The position numbers and the translations under genes were made by a program. The notes below the pieces were generated by a model. It did not search any database. It was not told the DNA's origin and worked only from the letters and a program-made list of their open reading frames with translations. DNA of 64,000 nt from the NCBI RefSeq assembly GCF_002531725.1, contig NZ_NWSQ01000004.1, positions 186,001 to 250,000 of the forward strand, given 5' to 3'. Below are positions 17,787 through 27,156 of this stretch, piece by piece. How positions within the stretch are numbered: the first letter of the stretch is position 1; each line of letters begins with the position of its first letter. This DNA is from Rhizobium sp. L43. Lineage in GTDB: Bacteria; Pseudomonadota; Alphaproteobacteria; Rhizobiales; Rhizobiaceae.

Positions 17787-18731
17787 TCAGCGATAGGCGA
17801 TCTGCGCCTTCTTGCGCAGTTCATCCAGGTACTTCTTGCTGTTCTCGTTTTCCGGGCTGGCGTCCTTGTCGGCCTTGGACTTGCCAAGATCTTCCTGGCG
17901 GAAGACCATTTCGGCCGCCTGGTCGTCGGAGACCTGGCGCTGGCTGCAAATTGCCAGGTATTCGACGCCCTTGTCGGTGACGCGGGTGCCTGTCGTATTG
18001 CCCTTGGCCTGCTCGACCAGCGGCTTCCAATCCGGCGGGATCTCGGGGGCGAGCATGCGGCCGAGATCGCGCACGGAAACGTCGCGCATCGTCGCGGCAA
18101 AGACCTTTGCCTGATCGCAGCCCGGAAACTTCGAGCGCGACGCCTCGGCCTCACCCTTACGCTTGCCGGTGATGGCGTTGCGCTTGGCCTGCGGGATGAC
18201 GAAGATGATCTGCTGCAGCATATATTCGGTCGTCACCGGCTTCTGCTTGTTATTCTGCATCATGCGCGAGACGAGGTCATAGTTCGACAGCCGCGAGGTT
18301 GAACCGTAGCGCGCGTTGACGACCCGCGGCCAGCTCATCTGCACGGCGATGAAGCCCTTGAAATGGTCGACGCCGACGCCGGCGCGATCGAGGATCTGCG
18401 ACATCTGCTCGACGGAAAGCTTGTTGCCGCTGGAAAAGCGGGCGAAAGACGCGTCGACGTCCTGCTGCGAAACCGACATATGGACGCGGGCGACCTCTTG
18501 CCGCTTGAGCGCCTCGTCGATCAATTGCTCCTCGGCAGCCTTGGCATCGGCCTTCGTATGCTGCAGGCGCAGGAAGGCCTGGCGCTTGGCGACATCGCCG
18601 CTGGTGATGGCAGTGCCGTTCACCACGGCCTTGACCTCGCTTGCCGCAAGCGCTGGCGCGGCAACACCGGTCAGCAAGGCAAGTGCCGCCCCGGCGAGGA
18701 ACGTCGTTATAGCTTTTTTCGCGTCAATCAT
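17787..18731 (-). CDS. SurA-like periplasmic chaperone with degenerate parvulin domain
   Basis: A 314-residue secreted protein: a signal peptide (KKAITTFLAGAALALLTG, cleavage after PALA), a SurA N-terminal region (VKAVVNGTAITSGDVAKRQ), then one C-terminal domain with weak parvulin similarity (VRDLGRMLAPEIPPDW, GVEYLAICSQR). It has one such domain where E. coli SurA has two, and canonical GGDLGW residues are missing. By context, downstream of lptD and upstream of pdxA, it should help fold outer-membrane proteins. PPIase activity is doubtful. Confidence 0.82.
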   Translation of the reverse strand: MIDAKKAITTFLAGAALALLTGVAAPALAASEVKAVVNGTAITSGDVAKRQAFLRLQHTKADAKAAEEQLIDEALKRQEVARVHMSVSQQDVDASFARFSSGNKLSVEQMSQILDRAGVGVDHFKGFIAVQMSWPRVVNARYGSTSRLSNYDLVSRMMQNNKQKPVTTEYMLQQIIFVIPQAKRNAITGKRKGEAEASRSKFPGCDQAKVFAATMRDVSVRDLGRMLAPEIPPDWKPLVEQAKGNTTGTRVTDKGVEYLAICSQRQVSDDQAAEMVFRQEDLGKSKADKDASPENENSKKYLDELRKKAQIAYR

Positions 18732-18915
18732 CTGCTGACCTCCCGATAGCGTCGCGAGACCTTGTTCGCGGCGTTCTTACCACAGTGCGAGACACGCGGA
18801 AATCGCTTCCGTCACGGCGCGAAACCCCTATGCCTCAGATATCGACTGGCGGCAATGTCCTGCACAGGCTTACGGCGAAAGAATGGCTTCAGGCCATGTT
18901 CGCGCCGCCCGCCCG

Positions 18916-21243
18916 TTACTCCAGGGTGTCGGAGCCGATCTTGATGTCGCCGAGCGTGCGGAAGGTCAGCCGTGCGCCGATCGTCCAGTCGCTTGCCGTC
19001 TCGTCGTCGGAATCCCTGCTGTCTGTATAGGCGATCGTGAAGATCGTGCATTCGTCGTCATAGGAGAGGCCAAGCGTCCGGCGGCTGATCACATCATTGT
19101 TCAGATCCCAGGCGATGCCGCCGAAGATCGACCAGTAATCCTTGAATTTGACCTTGCCGTTCGTCTGGACCTCGTCCTTGTCCTCGTCGAAGCCGTATTC
19201 CGGCTGGGCGCTGAGATGGGTGAAGGTCACCTGCGAGGAGAAGGTGTCGTTCTGGTAAGCCGTCGTCAGGTCGCCGCGGCGGAACTCGAAATCCTTCTCG
19301 TCGAGGCGGTAGGAGGCCGTCACGGAAACGCCGTAGGGTGTCTCGATGCCGCCGAGGCCGACATAGTCGGAGCGCGTGGTTTCGAGGCCGGAATCGGCGC
19401 CGACATTGACGAGGTCATCGGTGGCAAACGAGTTCTGGCCGGCGATCTGGTAGGATTGGCCGAAGATGCCGTGCAGCTTGTAACCACTATCGAACGTACC
19501 GGTATACTGGACGCCGAGATTGGCACGCGTACCGCCTTCGACGCGGTCGTAGCCCGAGAATTTGTCGCGGTCGAACAGCGAGGTGGCGTCGAAGACGAAG
19601 CTCTGCGCATCCTCGTTTGGCAGGCGGCCTGCGAGCTGCTCGTCGGGGCGGGCATAGATCTGAGCGATCGGCTCGAGGATATGGGTGCTGTTATCCGTCG
19701 TCATCAGGATCGGATAACGCATCTCCAGCCCGGCCGTGAACATCGAGCGGGTGGCGGAATTGCCGTCGATATAGTTGCCGGTGTAGCCTGTGGGATCGTC
19801 CATGTTCAGCGCGAAGGCGTCGCCGCGCGCAGCCAGCAGCGGCGTGATGACCAGGCCGGTCGGCGTGACATAGGTGCGCTTCCACTGCAGCTCGCCGGTC
19901 AGCCGCGACGTCTGGCCCTTCAGGCCGCGGAAGCGGTCGAATCCGTCGACGGTATAGAAGTCGTCATGGGTGCGCGAAATATTCGTCAGGTTGACGTCAG
20001 CCGACAGTTCGCCGCCTGCAAGCGGCTGCGGCGCCACATAGTGATAGTCCATCGCGGGATAGACGATCGCCTGCTGTTTTTCGGCCGTGTTGGTCCGATC
20101 GGCATCCTGGACGTCGAAATAGAACGCCCGCATGTCGAAATAATTGCGTTTCCCAAGCCCCGTCAGGTAGATCTGGTTGGTGCGATCCGTGCCGCTCAGA
20201 CCGCGCAGCTTGTAGGTCTTCGAGAAGTTGTTGTCGCTCTGCATCATGACGTCCCAGCCGAACGTCCAGCGCGGATTGATGCGGAATTCGGCCTTCGACG
20301 CCACCATGCCGCGCCGGCTGGCTTCGGCATCGCTGGTGCCTGAGCTGAAATTGTCCGGCTTTGCCTGGTCGATGCCGGCGACGCGCAGGATATGCGTGCC
20401 ATTTTCGAAGCGCTGGCGGAATTCGCCTTCGACGAGGAAGCCCTGGGCGGTGTAGCCGGTGGTGGTGACCGTCGCGTCCATGCTCGGCGAGATCACGTAA
20501 TAATAAGGAATGGAAAGACCGAAGCCGAGATTCTGCGAGAGGCTCATCGTCGGGAAGAGAAAGCCGGACTTGCGCTTCACCGTATTGTCGGGAACCTCGA
20601 TGAACGGCAGGAAGGCGATCGGATGGCCGAGCAGCTCGAAGCGCGCTCTCTCCAGACGGATCGTATGCGTCTCGCCGTTCTGGATCACCCGCTGGGCCTT
20701 GACCTGCCAGAAGGGCGCGCGCTTCGGATCTTCGGCGCAGGGAAGGCAGGCGGTGTAGACGCCCTTGTTGAGAATCATCATCGTGCCGCCGACGCGCTGG
20801 CCGGATTCGGCAACGATGCGGGTATTGTCTGATGTCTCGATGCGCAACGAGTTCAGGAACCCGTCGGCAAAATTGTCGGTCACGTCAAGGTTGTCGGCAT
20901 AGATGCGGTTGCCGTCCGGGCTGACGAGCTCGACATTGCCGAGCGCCATCATCCGGCCGGTCTTCTGATTGTACTCGACCTTCTGCGCGACCATTTTATA
21001 GCCGCCGTAGTTGATCTGCACGCCGCCGACCGCCGACACCAGGTCGGCGTCACGGTTATAGACGAGTTCATTGGCCGAAAGCAGCAGCTTCGCGCCTTCG
21101 GGAATCTTCTTCTCTATATTTTGTTCGGGCGCGCTGGCCTGACCGTAGGAGGCCGGGACGCTGCCGAAATAGGAACATAAAGCCGCACCGACAAGCAGGG
21201 CAACCAACTGTTTACTAAAATACTTGCGGTCGCCTGCCGCCAC
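18916..21243 (-). CDS. lptD: LPS-assembly outer-membrane protein LptD (OstA/Imp)
   Basis: A 775-residue beta-barrel that inserts lipopolysaccharide into the outer leaflet. It has a signal peptide (FSKQLVALLVGAALCSYFG), an OstA-like periplasmic domain (LLLSANELVYNRDADLV onward) and a large C-terminal LptD barrel with many aromatic-ended strands. The GTG start at 21243 is preferred: it overlaps the lptG stop by one base and follows AGGAGG. The longer frame adds 22 residues. It is coupled to lptF-lptG. Confidence 0.94.
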   Translation of the reverse strand: MAAGDRKYFSKQLVALLVGAALCSYFGSVPASYGQASAPEQNIEKKIPEGAKLLLSANELVYNRDADLVSAVGGVQINYGGYKMVAQKVEYNQKTGRMMALGNVELVSPDGNRIYADNLDVTDNFADGFLNSLRIETSDNTRIVAESGQRVGGTMMILNKGVYTACLPCAEDPKRAPFWQVKAQRVIQNGETHTIRLERARFELLGHPIAFLPFIEVPDNTVKRKSGFLFPTMSLSQNLGFGLSIPYYYVISPSMDATVTTTGYTAQGFLVEGEFRQRFENGTHILRVAGIDQAKPDNFSSGTSDAEASRRGMVASKAEFRINPRWTFGWDVMMQSDNNFSKTYKLRGLSGTDRTNQIYLTGLGKRNYFDMRAFYFDVQDADRTNTAEKQQAIVYPAMDYHYVAPQPLAGGELSADVNLTNISRTHDDFYTVDGFDRFRGLKGQTSRLTGELQWKRTYVTPTGLVITPLLAARGDAFALNMDDPTGYTGNYIDGNSATRSMFTAGLEMRYPILMTTDNSTHILEPIAQIYARPDEQLAGRLPNEDAQSFVFDATSLFDRDKFSGYDRVEGGTRANLGVQYTGTFDSGYKLHGIFGQSYQIAGQNSFATDDLVNVGADSGLETTRSDYVGLGGIETPYGVSVTASYRLDEKDFEFRRGDLTTAYQNDTFSSQVTFTHLSAQPEYGFDEDKDEVQTNGKVKFKDYWSIFGGIAWDLNNDVISRRTLGLSYDDECTIFTIAYTDSRDSDDETASDWTIGARLTFRTLGDIKIGSDTLE

Positions 21244-22331
21244 TAGCCGTCCTCCTGATGAAGCAGAATAGTCGCACCCAAGGCCAGCGCGACGACCACC
21301 GGTATCCACGTCGCCACGAAGGGAGGCACGACTCCACTGCTTCCGAATGCCTTTACAAGCACGGTGATGACATAAAGCATGAAGCCCGAAAGGATGCCAC
21401 CCAGAATCACGGAGCGGGATTGGTTGAACCGGCTAAATTTTAGGGACACTGTTGCAGCAATGAAAGTCATGGCCACCAGCAGCAATGGCTGGGACAACAG
21501 GGAGTTGAATTGCGTCTCCAGCGCCTTGGTGGAGATGCCGAAGGATTTGGCCGCGGCAATGCGGTTGGAAAGGTCAAAGAAACCAATTGTTTCCGGCGCC
21601 GTCAGCCGCTCCTGGACGAAGTCCTGTTTCAGATTGGTGCGAAGTTGAACCGAAGCTTTACGCACAGGGATTTCGCCAGGCTTGCGCTCGACAACGTTGT
21701 TAAGTTGCCAGTAACCATCTTCCAATTTTGCCGTCGCGGCGTCCTGTCTCAGAATGACCTGACCGCTTGAATCGAAATGGATCAGCACGGCGTCGATCAG
21801 CTTGGTTCCGTTCTCCTGAACCGTCTGGGCGCCGATGATGACATCGTCCCGGCCGCTGATCTGGCGCAGCCACGGAATCTGCGGCGCCTTGCGCAGAACT
21901 GCGTTCTCGCCGCGCCAGTCGGATTCGACGAGCAGCGCCTGTCGCTGTCCCCAGGCGGCAAGCGGGTTGAGCGCCGTCATGGTGAGCAGGCCGAGCAGCA
22001 GCGAGCCGGCAATGAAGGGGAACATGAACTGCCAGACCGAAATGCCGGCGGCGCGCGTGACGACGAGCTCATATTTGCGGTTGAGCCCGATCAGCACCGT
22101 CATACCGACGAACAGCGCGATGAACGGGACGGTCTGCTGCAGGATGAGCGGCAGGCGCACGGCGGTCATCAGGATGCCGCCGCCGATCGTGTAGCCGGGC
22201 AGGCCGGACATGCGGCCCGCCGTCTCGCTGAAATCGAGGAGGAAAGAAATCGCCGAGACGCCGATCAGGAACCAGCCCATCGTCACCAGGTAGCGGCGAA
22301 AGAAATAACGCGACAATGTCCCGAACATCAT
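21243..22331 (-). CDS. lptG: LPS export ABC transporter permease LptG
   Basis: A 362-residue YjgP/YjgQ-family permease. The N-terminal helices (FFRRYLVTMGWFLIGVSAISF) are followed by a periplasmic jellyroll-like middle and three C-terminal helices (SVILGGILSGFMLYVITVL). With LptF and the ATPase LptB (not in this window) it extracts LPS from the inner membrane. It overlaps lptF by 4 nt upstream and lptD by 1 nt downstream. Confidence 0.94.
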   Translation of the reverse strand: MMFGTLSRYFFRRYLVTMGWFLIGVSAISFLLDFSETAGRMSGLPGYTIGGGILMTAVRLPLILQQTVPFIALFVGMTVLIGLNRKYELVVTRAAGISVWQFMFPFIAGSLLLGLLTMTALNPLAAWGQRQALLVESDWRGENAVLRKAPQIPWLRQISGRDDVIIGAQTVQENGTKLIDAVLIHFDSSGQVILRQDAATAKLEDGYWQLNNVVERKPGEIPVRKASVQLRTNLKQDFVQERLTAPETIGFFDLSNRIAAAKSFGISTKALETQFNSLLSQPLLLVAMTFIAATVSLKFSRFNQSRSVILGGILSGFMLYVITVLVKAFGSSGVVPPFVATWIPVVVALALGATILLHQEDG

Positions 22332-23509
22332 TGGGTCGCATCCCTGCCGGTCCTGCCGGTAAGCGCAAGCAGCCTTTCCTGCATCCGTCTCCAGAAAGAC
22401 GACATCCGGTCCCGAACGAACGACGGCATGGCCAGTCGCTTGTGCAGGCCGAGGAAGACGATCGAGATGATGCTGCTGACGATCGGGATGGCGTAGAGGA
22501 CGGCGATATATTCAGGATCGGTGTCGATCTGATTGGCCGCGTAGAAGGCCGCCCATCTGAGCGCGAAGGCATAGGCGAGCGCGCTCACCATCGGATGCAG
22601 CCGCGCTTCGCGGTGCGAGCGCGCATCGCCGGCGATCGCCAGGGAAAACAGGGCAAAGACGACCGGCAGAATCCAGTCCGTCAGCCGGCGATGCAGTTCG
22701 GCGCGATAGCTCTGCGGCCGGATCGTATAGTCCTTGTCGGCCGGATCCGGATTGAGCAGGAACCACAGGTCGCGGTCGCTGGCGCGCAGCGTCGCCTGGC
22801 CGCGATTCTCGGTCATGTCGGAGAGGTCGAAGGAATAGGAATCGAAATTGATCACCGAGACGTTGCCATCAGGCGTTTTGCGGTGCACTTCGCCTTCATG
22901 CATGATCAGCGTCGTGCCCGTATCGTCGACGGCGCCTTCCTTCGCATAATAGATCAGTTCGTAGGCCGGGTCGCGCTCGTCGGCGACGAACAGGCCCTTC
23001 AGCATGCGGCCGGCCATCCGCTTCGAGATCTGCACATAAAGGCCTTCATCAAGCTTGCGGAAGGTCTTTTCTTCGATCACCGAAGAGAGGAGGTCGGCAT
23101 AGGTCTCGGCGATCATCTGGCGCACGACGGTTTTTGCGCGCGGCTCGACGACGTTGTCGACGAAGAAGGAAAACACGCTGACGACGGCCGCAAGCAGCAG
23201 GATCGGGCGGGTCAGCACGCTGCGCCTGGCTCCGGCGGCGTCGATGACGGTGAGCTCGGAATCATTGTTCATCGTCGTCAGCGTCTGGGTGATCGCGATG
23301 ACAAGGGCGAAGGGCAGGACAACAGGAATGATCGACGGCAGGATCATCGTCGCGAGCTTGGCGAACGAGCCGATCGACTGGCCGCTGTCGGTCACCAGGT
23401 TGATGCGCTGCAGAACCTGTGTCGTCCAAATGATCGCCAGAACGGGCAGGAGCGCCACGAGAAACATCTGGCCGACGCGCCGCAATATGTATGTCTCGAG
23501 TAGTTTCAT
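22328..23509 (-). CDS. lptF: LPS export ABC transporter permease LptF
   Basis: A 393-residue paralogue of LptG with the same six-helix plus periplasmic domain layout. The start at MKLLETYILRRVGQMF fits the family and has CAAGGGCAGG upstream; the longer frame adds 27 residues. First gene of the LPS-export run; the PAP2 gene ends 100 bp upstream. Confidence 0.93.
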   Translation of the reverse strand: MKLLETYILRRVGQMFLVALLPVLAIIWTTQVLQRINLVTDSGQSIGSFAKLATMILPSIIPVVLPFALVIAITQTLTTMNNDSELTVIDAAGARRSVLTRPILLLAAVVSVFSFFVDNVVEPRAKTVVRQMIAETYADLLSSVIEEKTFRKLDEGLYVQISKRMAGRMLKGLFVADERDPAYELIYYAKEGAVDDTGTTLIMHEGEVHRKTPDGNVSVINFDSYSFDLSDMTENRGQATLRASDRDLWFLLNPDPADKDYTIRPQSYRAELHRRLTDWILPVVFALFSLAIAGDARSHREARLHPMVSALAYAFALRWAAFYAANQIDTDPEYIAVLYAIPIVSSIISIVFLGLHKRLAMPSFVRDRMSSFWRRMQERLLALTGRTGRDATQ

Positions 23510-23609
23510 GCCTGCCCTTGAAAGCACCTGCACGCCCAAACGGCTTTGCAGGAGAATCCCTCTACGCTCTTTGTCGTGCTTTTGCGACAAGCTGGTGTCA
23601 AAAATTCAT

Positions 23610-24383
23610 TCAAATTTCAGAATTTTTTTGATGCTGTTGCGACTCAGTTAACGCCAGCAACGCGGCGAAGACGACAAGCGACGAAAGCCACCCGAGAACG
23701 ACGTCGGAGAGGTAGTGCGCGCCGAAGGATAGCCGCATCGCCGGTGTGAAGATCGAGATCGCCGCCACGGGTGCCGCCAGTGCATAACGCAGGGATTTCG
23801 GAACGAAGAGCAGAAGGCAGAAAAGCCAGCCGGCGCTCGCTGCCTCGCCTGAGATGAACGAGCAGTTCGAAACGCATTTTCCGGCAAGCGAACCGGCCTC
23901 GACGAAATGCAGCGCACCGCCGAAAATGTCCGTCTGTATCGGCCGCGGCCGGCCCCAATGTTCCTTCAGGATCACATTGACGAGCAGCACCGGCCCGATC
24001 AGCAGCGTTCCGAGCGCGACTTTCAGCTTGTTCGCCCGCTCGGCGTTGAAGGTCGCGCCATGCTGCTGGTAGCATTCGATGAGTTTCCACAGCATCACGA
24101 TCGCCACGACATAGGGCAGGCGGAAGAAGACGGTACGCAGCAGGTCGAAGGTCGTGACGTCGCGGTAGGGAAAGCCGCCGCAGATGCTGCCGGCGGCGGC
24201 AGTCGTATCGCAATCTGCACTCACGAAAAAAAGCTGGGAAAAATAGATGTCTATCCCGGGGAAGGCGCGAAAGACGGCAAGCAGCGCCCACCACGTCCAG
24301 AACAGCAGCATGAAGGCACCGAAAGTCGTTTTCGGCAGGCGGATCGCGAGGCCCCGCCGTGGATTTTTCGGAAAAATTGTCAA
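23610..24383 (-). CDS. PAP2-family membrane phosphatase
   Basis: A 257-residue protein with about six membrane spans. The three PAP2 motifs are visible: KEHWGRPRPI, CSFISGEAASA and SFGAHYLSDVVLG. The second motif has SGE where classical PAP2 enzymes have SGH. The reading frame begins with TTG and there is no good Shine-Dalgarno; an internal ATG at 24311 is possible. Its place next to lptF-lptG-lptD suggests a lipid A, undecaprenyl-PP or phospholipid substrate, but which one is not evident. Confidence 0.8.
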   Translation of the reverse strand: MTIFPKNPRRGLAIRLPKTTFGAFMLLFWTWWALLAVFRAFPGIDIYFSQLFFVSADCDTTAAAGSICGGFPYRDVTTFDLLRTVFFRLPYVVAIVMLWKLIECYQQHGATFNAERANKLKVALGTLLIGPVLLVNVILKEHWGRPRPIQTDIFGGALHFVEAGSLAGKCVSNCSFISGEAASAGWLFCLLLFVPKSLRYALAAPVAAISIFTPAMRLSFGAHYLSDVVLGWLSSLVVFAALLALTESQQHQKNSEI

Positions 24384-24526
24384 CGCGAATATCTACGAAA
24401 CTGACGAAAACAGGAGGGCCGTGATGGCCGCGGGGGACCATAACAATTGTCGCCAGCCATTGACAGACCCGCCAAACGCGAAATTATCCGCCAGGGACGG
24501 ATTTCAAGAATCCCAGCGGAGAAGAC

Positions 24527-26014
24527 ATGTCAGCAAAGTTCGAAATTTCATTCTCAAAGTCGGCAAAGCTCAATGGTGGCCTGGCGATCTTGTTGAAGAC
24601 CATAGACGCCGACAGTCCTGCGGGCGCCGAAACAGTCGATCCGGCCGGCGTGATCGCCAAGGCTGCCAGGATCGCCCGATTCTCCGCGAAATCCATGAGC
24701 GCGCTCGACATTGTCGCCCCGGAAGGCGCGTCCGTCGAGCGCATCGTCGTCATCGGGCTTGGCAAGGCCGGCCTCACCACCCATGACTGGTTGAAGGCCG
24801 GCGGTACTGCGGCGGCGAGAATCAAGAATACCGACAAGGCCGCCGTCTTCATCGACGTGCCTGCCCTCGAGACCAGCGCGCGCGAAGCCGCCGATTTCGC
24901 CCTCGGCATGCTGCTGCGCGCCTATAGCTTCGATACCTACAAGACGAAGAAGGGCGACGACGAGGAGAAGCCGGCAAAGTCGGTCAAGGTGACGATCGTC
25001 ACCGCCGATCCGGCTGCTGCCAAGAAGGCGTTTGCCGATTCCGAAGCGATCGCCGGCGGCGTCAATCTTGCCCGCGACCTCGTCAACGAACCGCCGAACG
25101 TGCTCGGCCCCGTCGAGTTCGCCGCCAAGGCGAAGGAGCTGGAAAAGCTCGGCGTCGAAGTGGAAATCCTGACCGAGAAGGAGATGCGCCGTCTCGGCAT
25201 GGGCGCCCTTCTCGGCGTCGCTCAGGGCTCCGTGCGTCCGCCGCGCCTGGCGGTCATGCAGTGGAAGGGCGGCAAGGGCAAGGATCGCCCCATCGCCTTC
25301 ATTGGCAAGGGGGTCGTTTTCGATACCGGCGGCATTTCGATCAAGCCGGCCGCGGGCATGGAGGATATGAAGGGCGACATGGGCGGTGCTGCAGCCGTCA
25401 CCGGCCTCATGCATGTGCTCGCCTCCCGCAACGCCGCCGTCAATGCCATCGGCATCATTGGCCTGGTCGAGAACATGCCCGACGGCAACGCCCAGCGCCC
25501 GGGCGACATCGTCACCTCGATGTCCGGCCAGACGATCGAGGTGATCAATACCGATGCCGAAGGCCGCCTCGTGCTCTGCGATGCCCTCTGGTACTGCAAC
25601 GATCGTTTCAATCCGCGGTTCATGATCAATCTCGCCACGCTGACCGGCGCAATCGTCGTAGCGCTCGGCAATGTGCATGCCGGCCTGTTCTCCAATGACG
25701 ACCAGCTTTCCGCCCAGCTGACGGCGGCCGGCCTTTCCACGAACGAGAAGCTCTGGCGCATGCCGCTCGGCAAGGACTACGACAAGCTGATCGACAGCAA
25801 GTTCGCCGACATGAAGAACAGCGGCGGCCGACAGGCCGGCTCGATCACCGCGGCGCATTTCCTCAAGCGTTTCGTGCAGGACACGCCTTGGGCGCATCTC
25901 GATATCGCCGGTACGGCGATGGGCTCGCCGCAGGATGAGATCAACCAGTCCTGGGGTTCCGGTTTCGGCGTGCGTCTGCTCGACGAGCTCGTTCGCGCCC
26001 ATTATGAAGCCTGA
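24527..26014 (+). CDS. pepA: Leucyl aminopeptidase PepA (M17)
   Basis: A 495-residue di-metal aminopeptidase. The metal-binding and catalytic motifs are [24 protein letters not shown] and the signature NTDAEGRL. The N-terminal macro-like domain covers about residues 1-165. It has a good Shine-Dalgarno (GGAGAAG) and is divergent from the PAP2/lpt cluster. Its stop overlaps the holC start by one base. Confidence 0.95.
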   Translation: MSAKFEISFSKSAKLNGGLAILLKTIDADSPAGAETVDPAGVIAKAARIARFSAKSMSALDIVAPEGASVERIVVIGLGKAGLTTHDWLKAGGTAAARIKNTDKAAVFIDVPALETSAREAADFALGMLLRAYSFDTYKTKKGDDEEKPAKSVKVTIVTADPAAAKKAFADSEAIAGGVNLARDLVNEPPNVLGPVEFAAKAKELEKLGVEVEILTEKEMRRLGMGALLGVAQGSVRPPRLAVMQWKGGKGKDRPIAFIGKGVVFDTGGISIKPAAGMEDMKGDMGGAAAVTGLMHVLASRNAAVNAIGIIGLVENMPDGNAQRPGDIVTSMSGQTIEVINTDAEGRLVLCDALWYCNDRFNPRFMINLATLTGAIVVALGNVHAGLFSNDDQLSAQLTAAGLSTNEKLWRMPLGKDYDKLIDSKFADMKNSGGRQAGSITAAHFLKRFVQDTPWAHLDIAGTAMGSPQDEINQSWGSGFGVRLLDELVRAHYEA

Positions 26015-26463
26015 TGACCGACGTTCTCTTTTATCATCTGACCGAAACCAGGCTGGAAGACGCGCTGCCGCCGCTGATCGACAAAAGCGTCGAGCGCGGC
26101 TGGCGCGTTGCCGTCCAGACGCGTGAGCCGGCGCGGCGCGATGCTCTCGATCAGCATCTCTGGACGTTCCGCGAGGAAAGCTTCCTGCCGCACGGCACCG
26201 ACGAGAGTGATTTCGCCGAAAGCCAGCCGGTGCTTTTGACGGTGACATCGGACAATGCCAATGCGGCGACCGTGCGTTTCATCATCGACGGCGCCGAGCC
26301 GCCGCCGATCGATGCCTATCAGCGCATCGTCTTCATGTTCGACGGTCATGACCAGGAGCAGTTGGAGGCGGCCCGTGCGCAGTGGAAGAAGCTGAAAGGC
26401 GAGGGGCATAACCTCACCTATTGGCAGCAGACGCCGGAAGGGCGGTGGGAGAAGAAGGCTTAA
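26014..26463 (+). CDS. holC: DNA polymerase III chi subunit
   Basis: A 149-residue HolC. It starts with VLFYHLTETRLEDALPPLIDK and has the conserved LWTFREESFLPHG and QRIVFMFDGHD segments. Chi links the clamp loader to SSB. pepA-holC adjacency is conserved in many proteobacteria, and the TGATG overlap indicates coupling. Confidence 0.93.
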   Translation: MTDVLFYHLTETRLEDALPPLIDKSVERGWRVAVQTREPARRDALDQHLWTFREESFLPHGTDESDFAESQPVLLTVTSDNANAATVRFIIDGAEPPPIDAYQRIVFMFDGHDQEQLEAARAQWKKLKGEGHNLTYWQQTPEGRWEKKA

Positions 26464-26499
26464 GGCGAAAACATTATATTTGCGGTTGGTGAAATGATC

Positions 26500-27003
26500 T
26501 CACTGCGTCGAACCTTTGTCCTCGTCGAGGTTCGTCAGGATATTGAGCGGTACGATCCCTCCCGCACTTTCCGATGCGTTGAGCGCCTCGACTGCTAAAA
26601 CATGCTTTCCATTCGGGCTGACAAAAGCGAATGCCCATGCCCTGTCGGCAAAGGTGCTGACCGGCATCTCTGCCCAGTCGGCTTGGTGAGTAAGGCGTTC
26701 GGCATAGTAAGCCTTTATGGTCTGCGGGTCGGTGGCGCTGTCGAGATTGCGCGCCAGGATACGCATGGACTTCTCTCCAAACCGCCCTTCCAGTTGACCC
26801 AGCACCTTTCTGGTGGCCTGCCAGTCCTGGGCCTGAGTCGCAGAACCAAATGAATACTCCTCCGGTCGGGAGACACCCGGTGCGTCAGGAGGCATGGCGG
26901 GTTGCTCGTCCCAACATGCCGAAAGGCTGAGAAGCGGCGCGAGAACGCCCCCGATTTTCAATGTATGGAAAAATCGACCCTTGCGGCGGATCTTGCTGCC
27001 CAT
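26500..27003 (-). CDS. Putative lipoprotein of unknown function
   Basis: A 167-residue protein with a basic N-terminus (MGSKIRRKGRFFHTLKI), a hydrophobic segment and the lipobox LSLSAC, so probably lipidated and exported. The start was chosen for GGAGG upstream; the longer frame adds 11 residues. The mature part is soluble and has no domain I recognise. It stands alone between convergent holC and the downstream oxidoreductase gene. Confidence 0.7.
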   Translation of the reverse strand: MGSKIRRKGRFFHTLKIGGVLAPLLSLSACWDEQPAMPPDAPGVSRPEEYSFGSATQAQDWQATRKVLGQLEGRFGEKSMRILARNLDSATDPQTIKAYYAERLTHQADWAEMPVSTFADRAWAFAFVSPNGKHVLAVEALNASESAGGIVPLNILTNLDEDKGSTQ

Positions 27004-27156
27004 GAGCGGCTGCCTCCAGCTGTCATATGCCCGCAAGTCTTGCCAGTTTTTGCGACGACATTACGACAATACCAGGCCCAAATACCAGGCCAAGTGTCGT
27101 AAACCACCCATGCCCAAGCCGGGGTTGAATTCCCCCGGCACAGGCAAGCCGGCCGC

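Noticed and set aside
18883..20343. 486-residue open frame antisense to lptD
   Set aside because: Covers most of the lptD barrel; no domain signals and no Shine-Dalgarno.
24554..26248. 564-residue open frame antisense to pepA and holC
   Set aside because: High-GC shadow frame; the sense strand encodes unmistakable PepA and HolC motifs, and the antisense product has no recognisable features.
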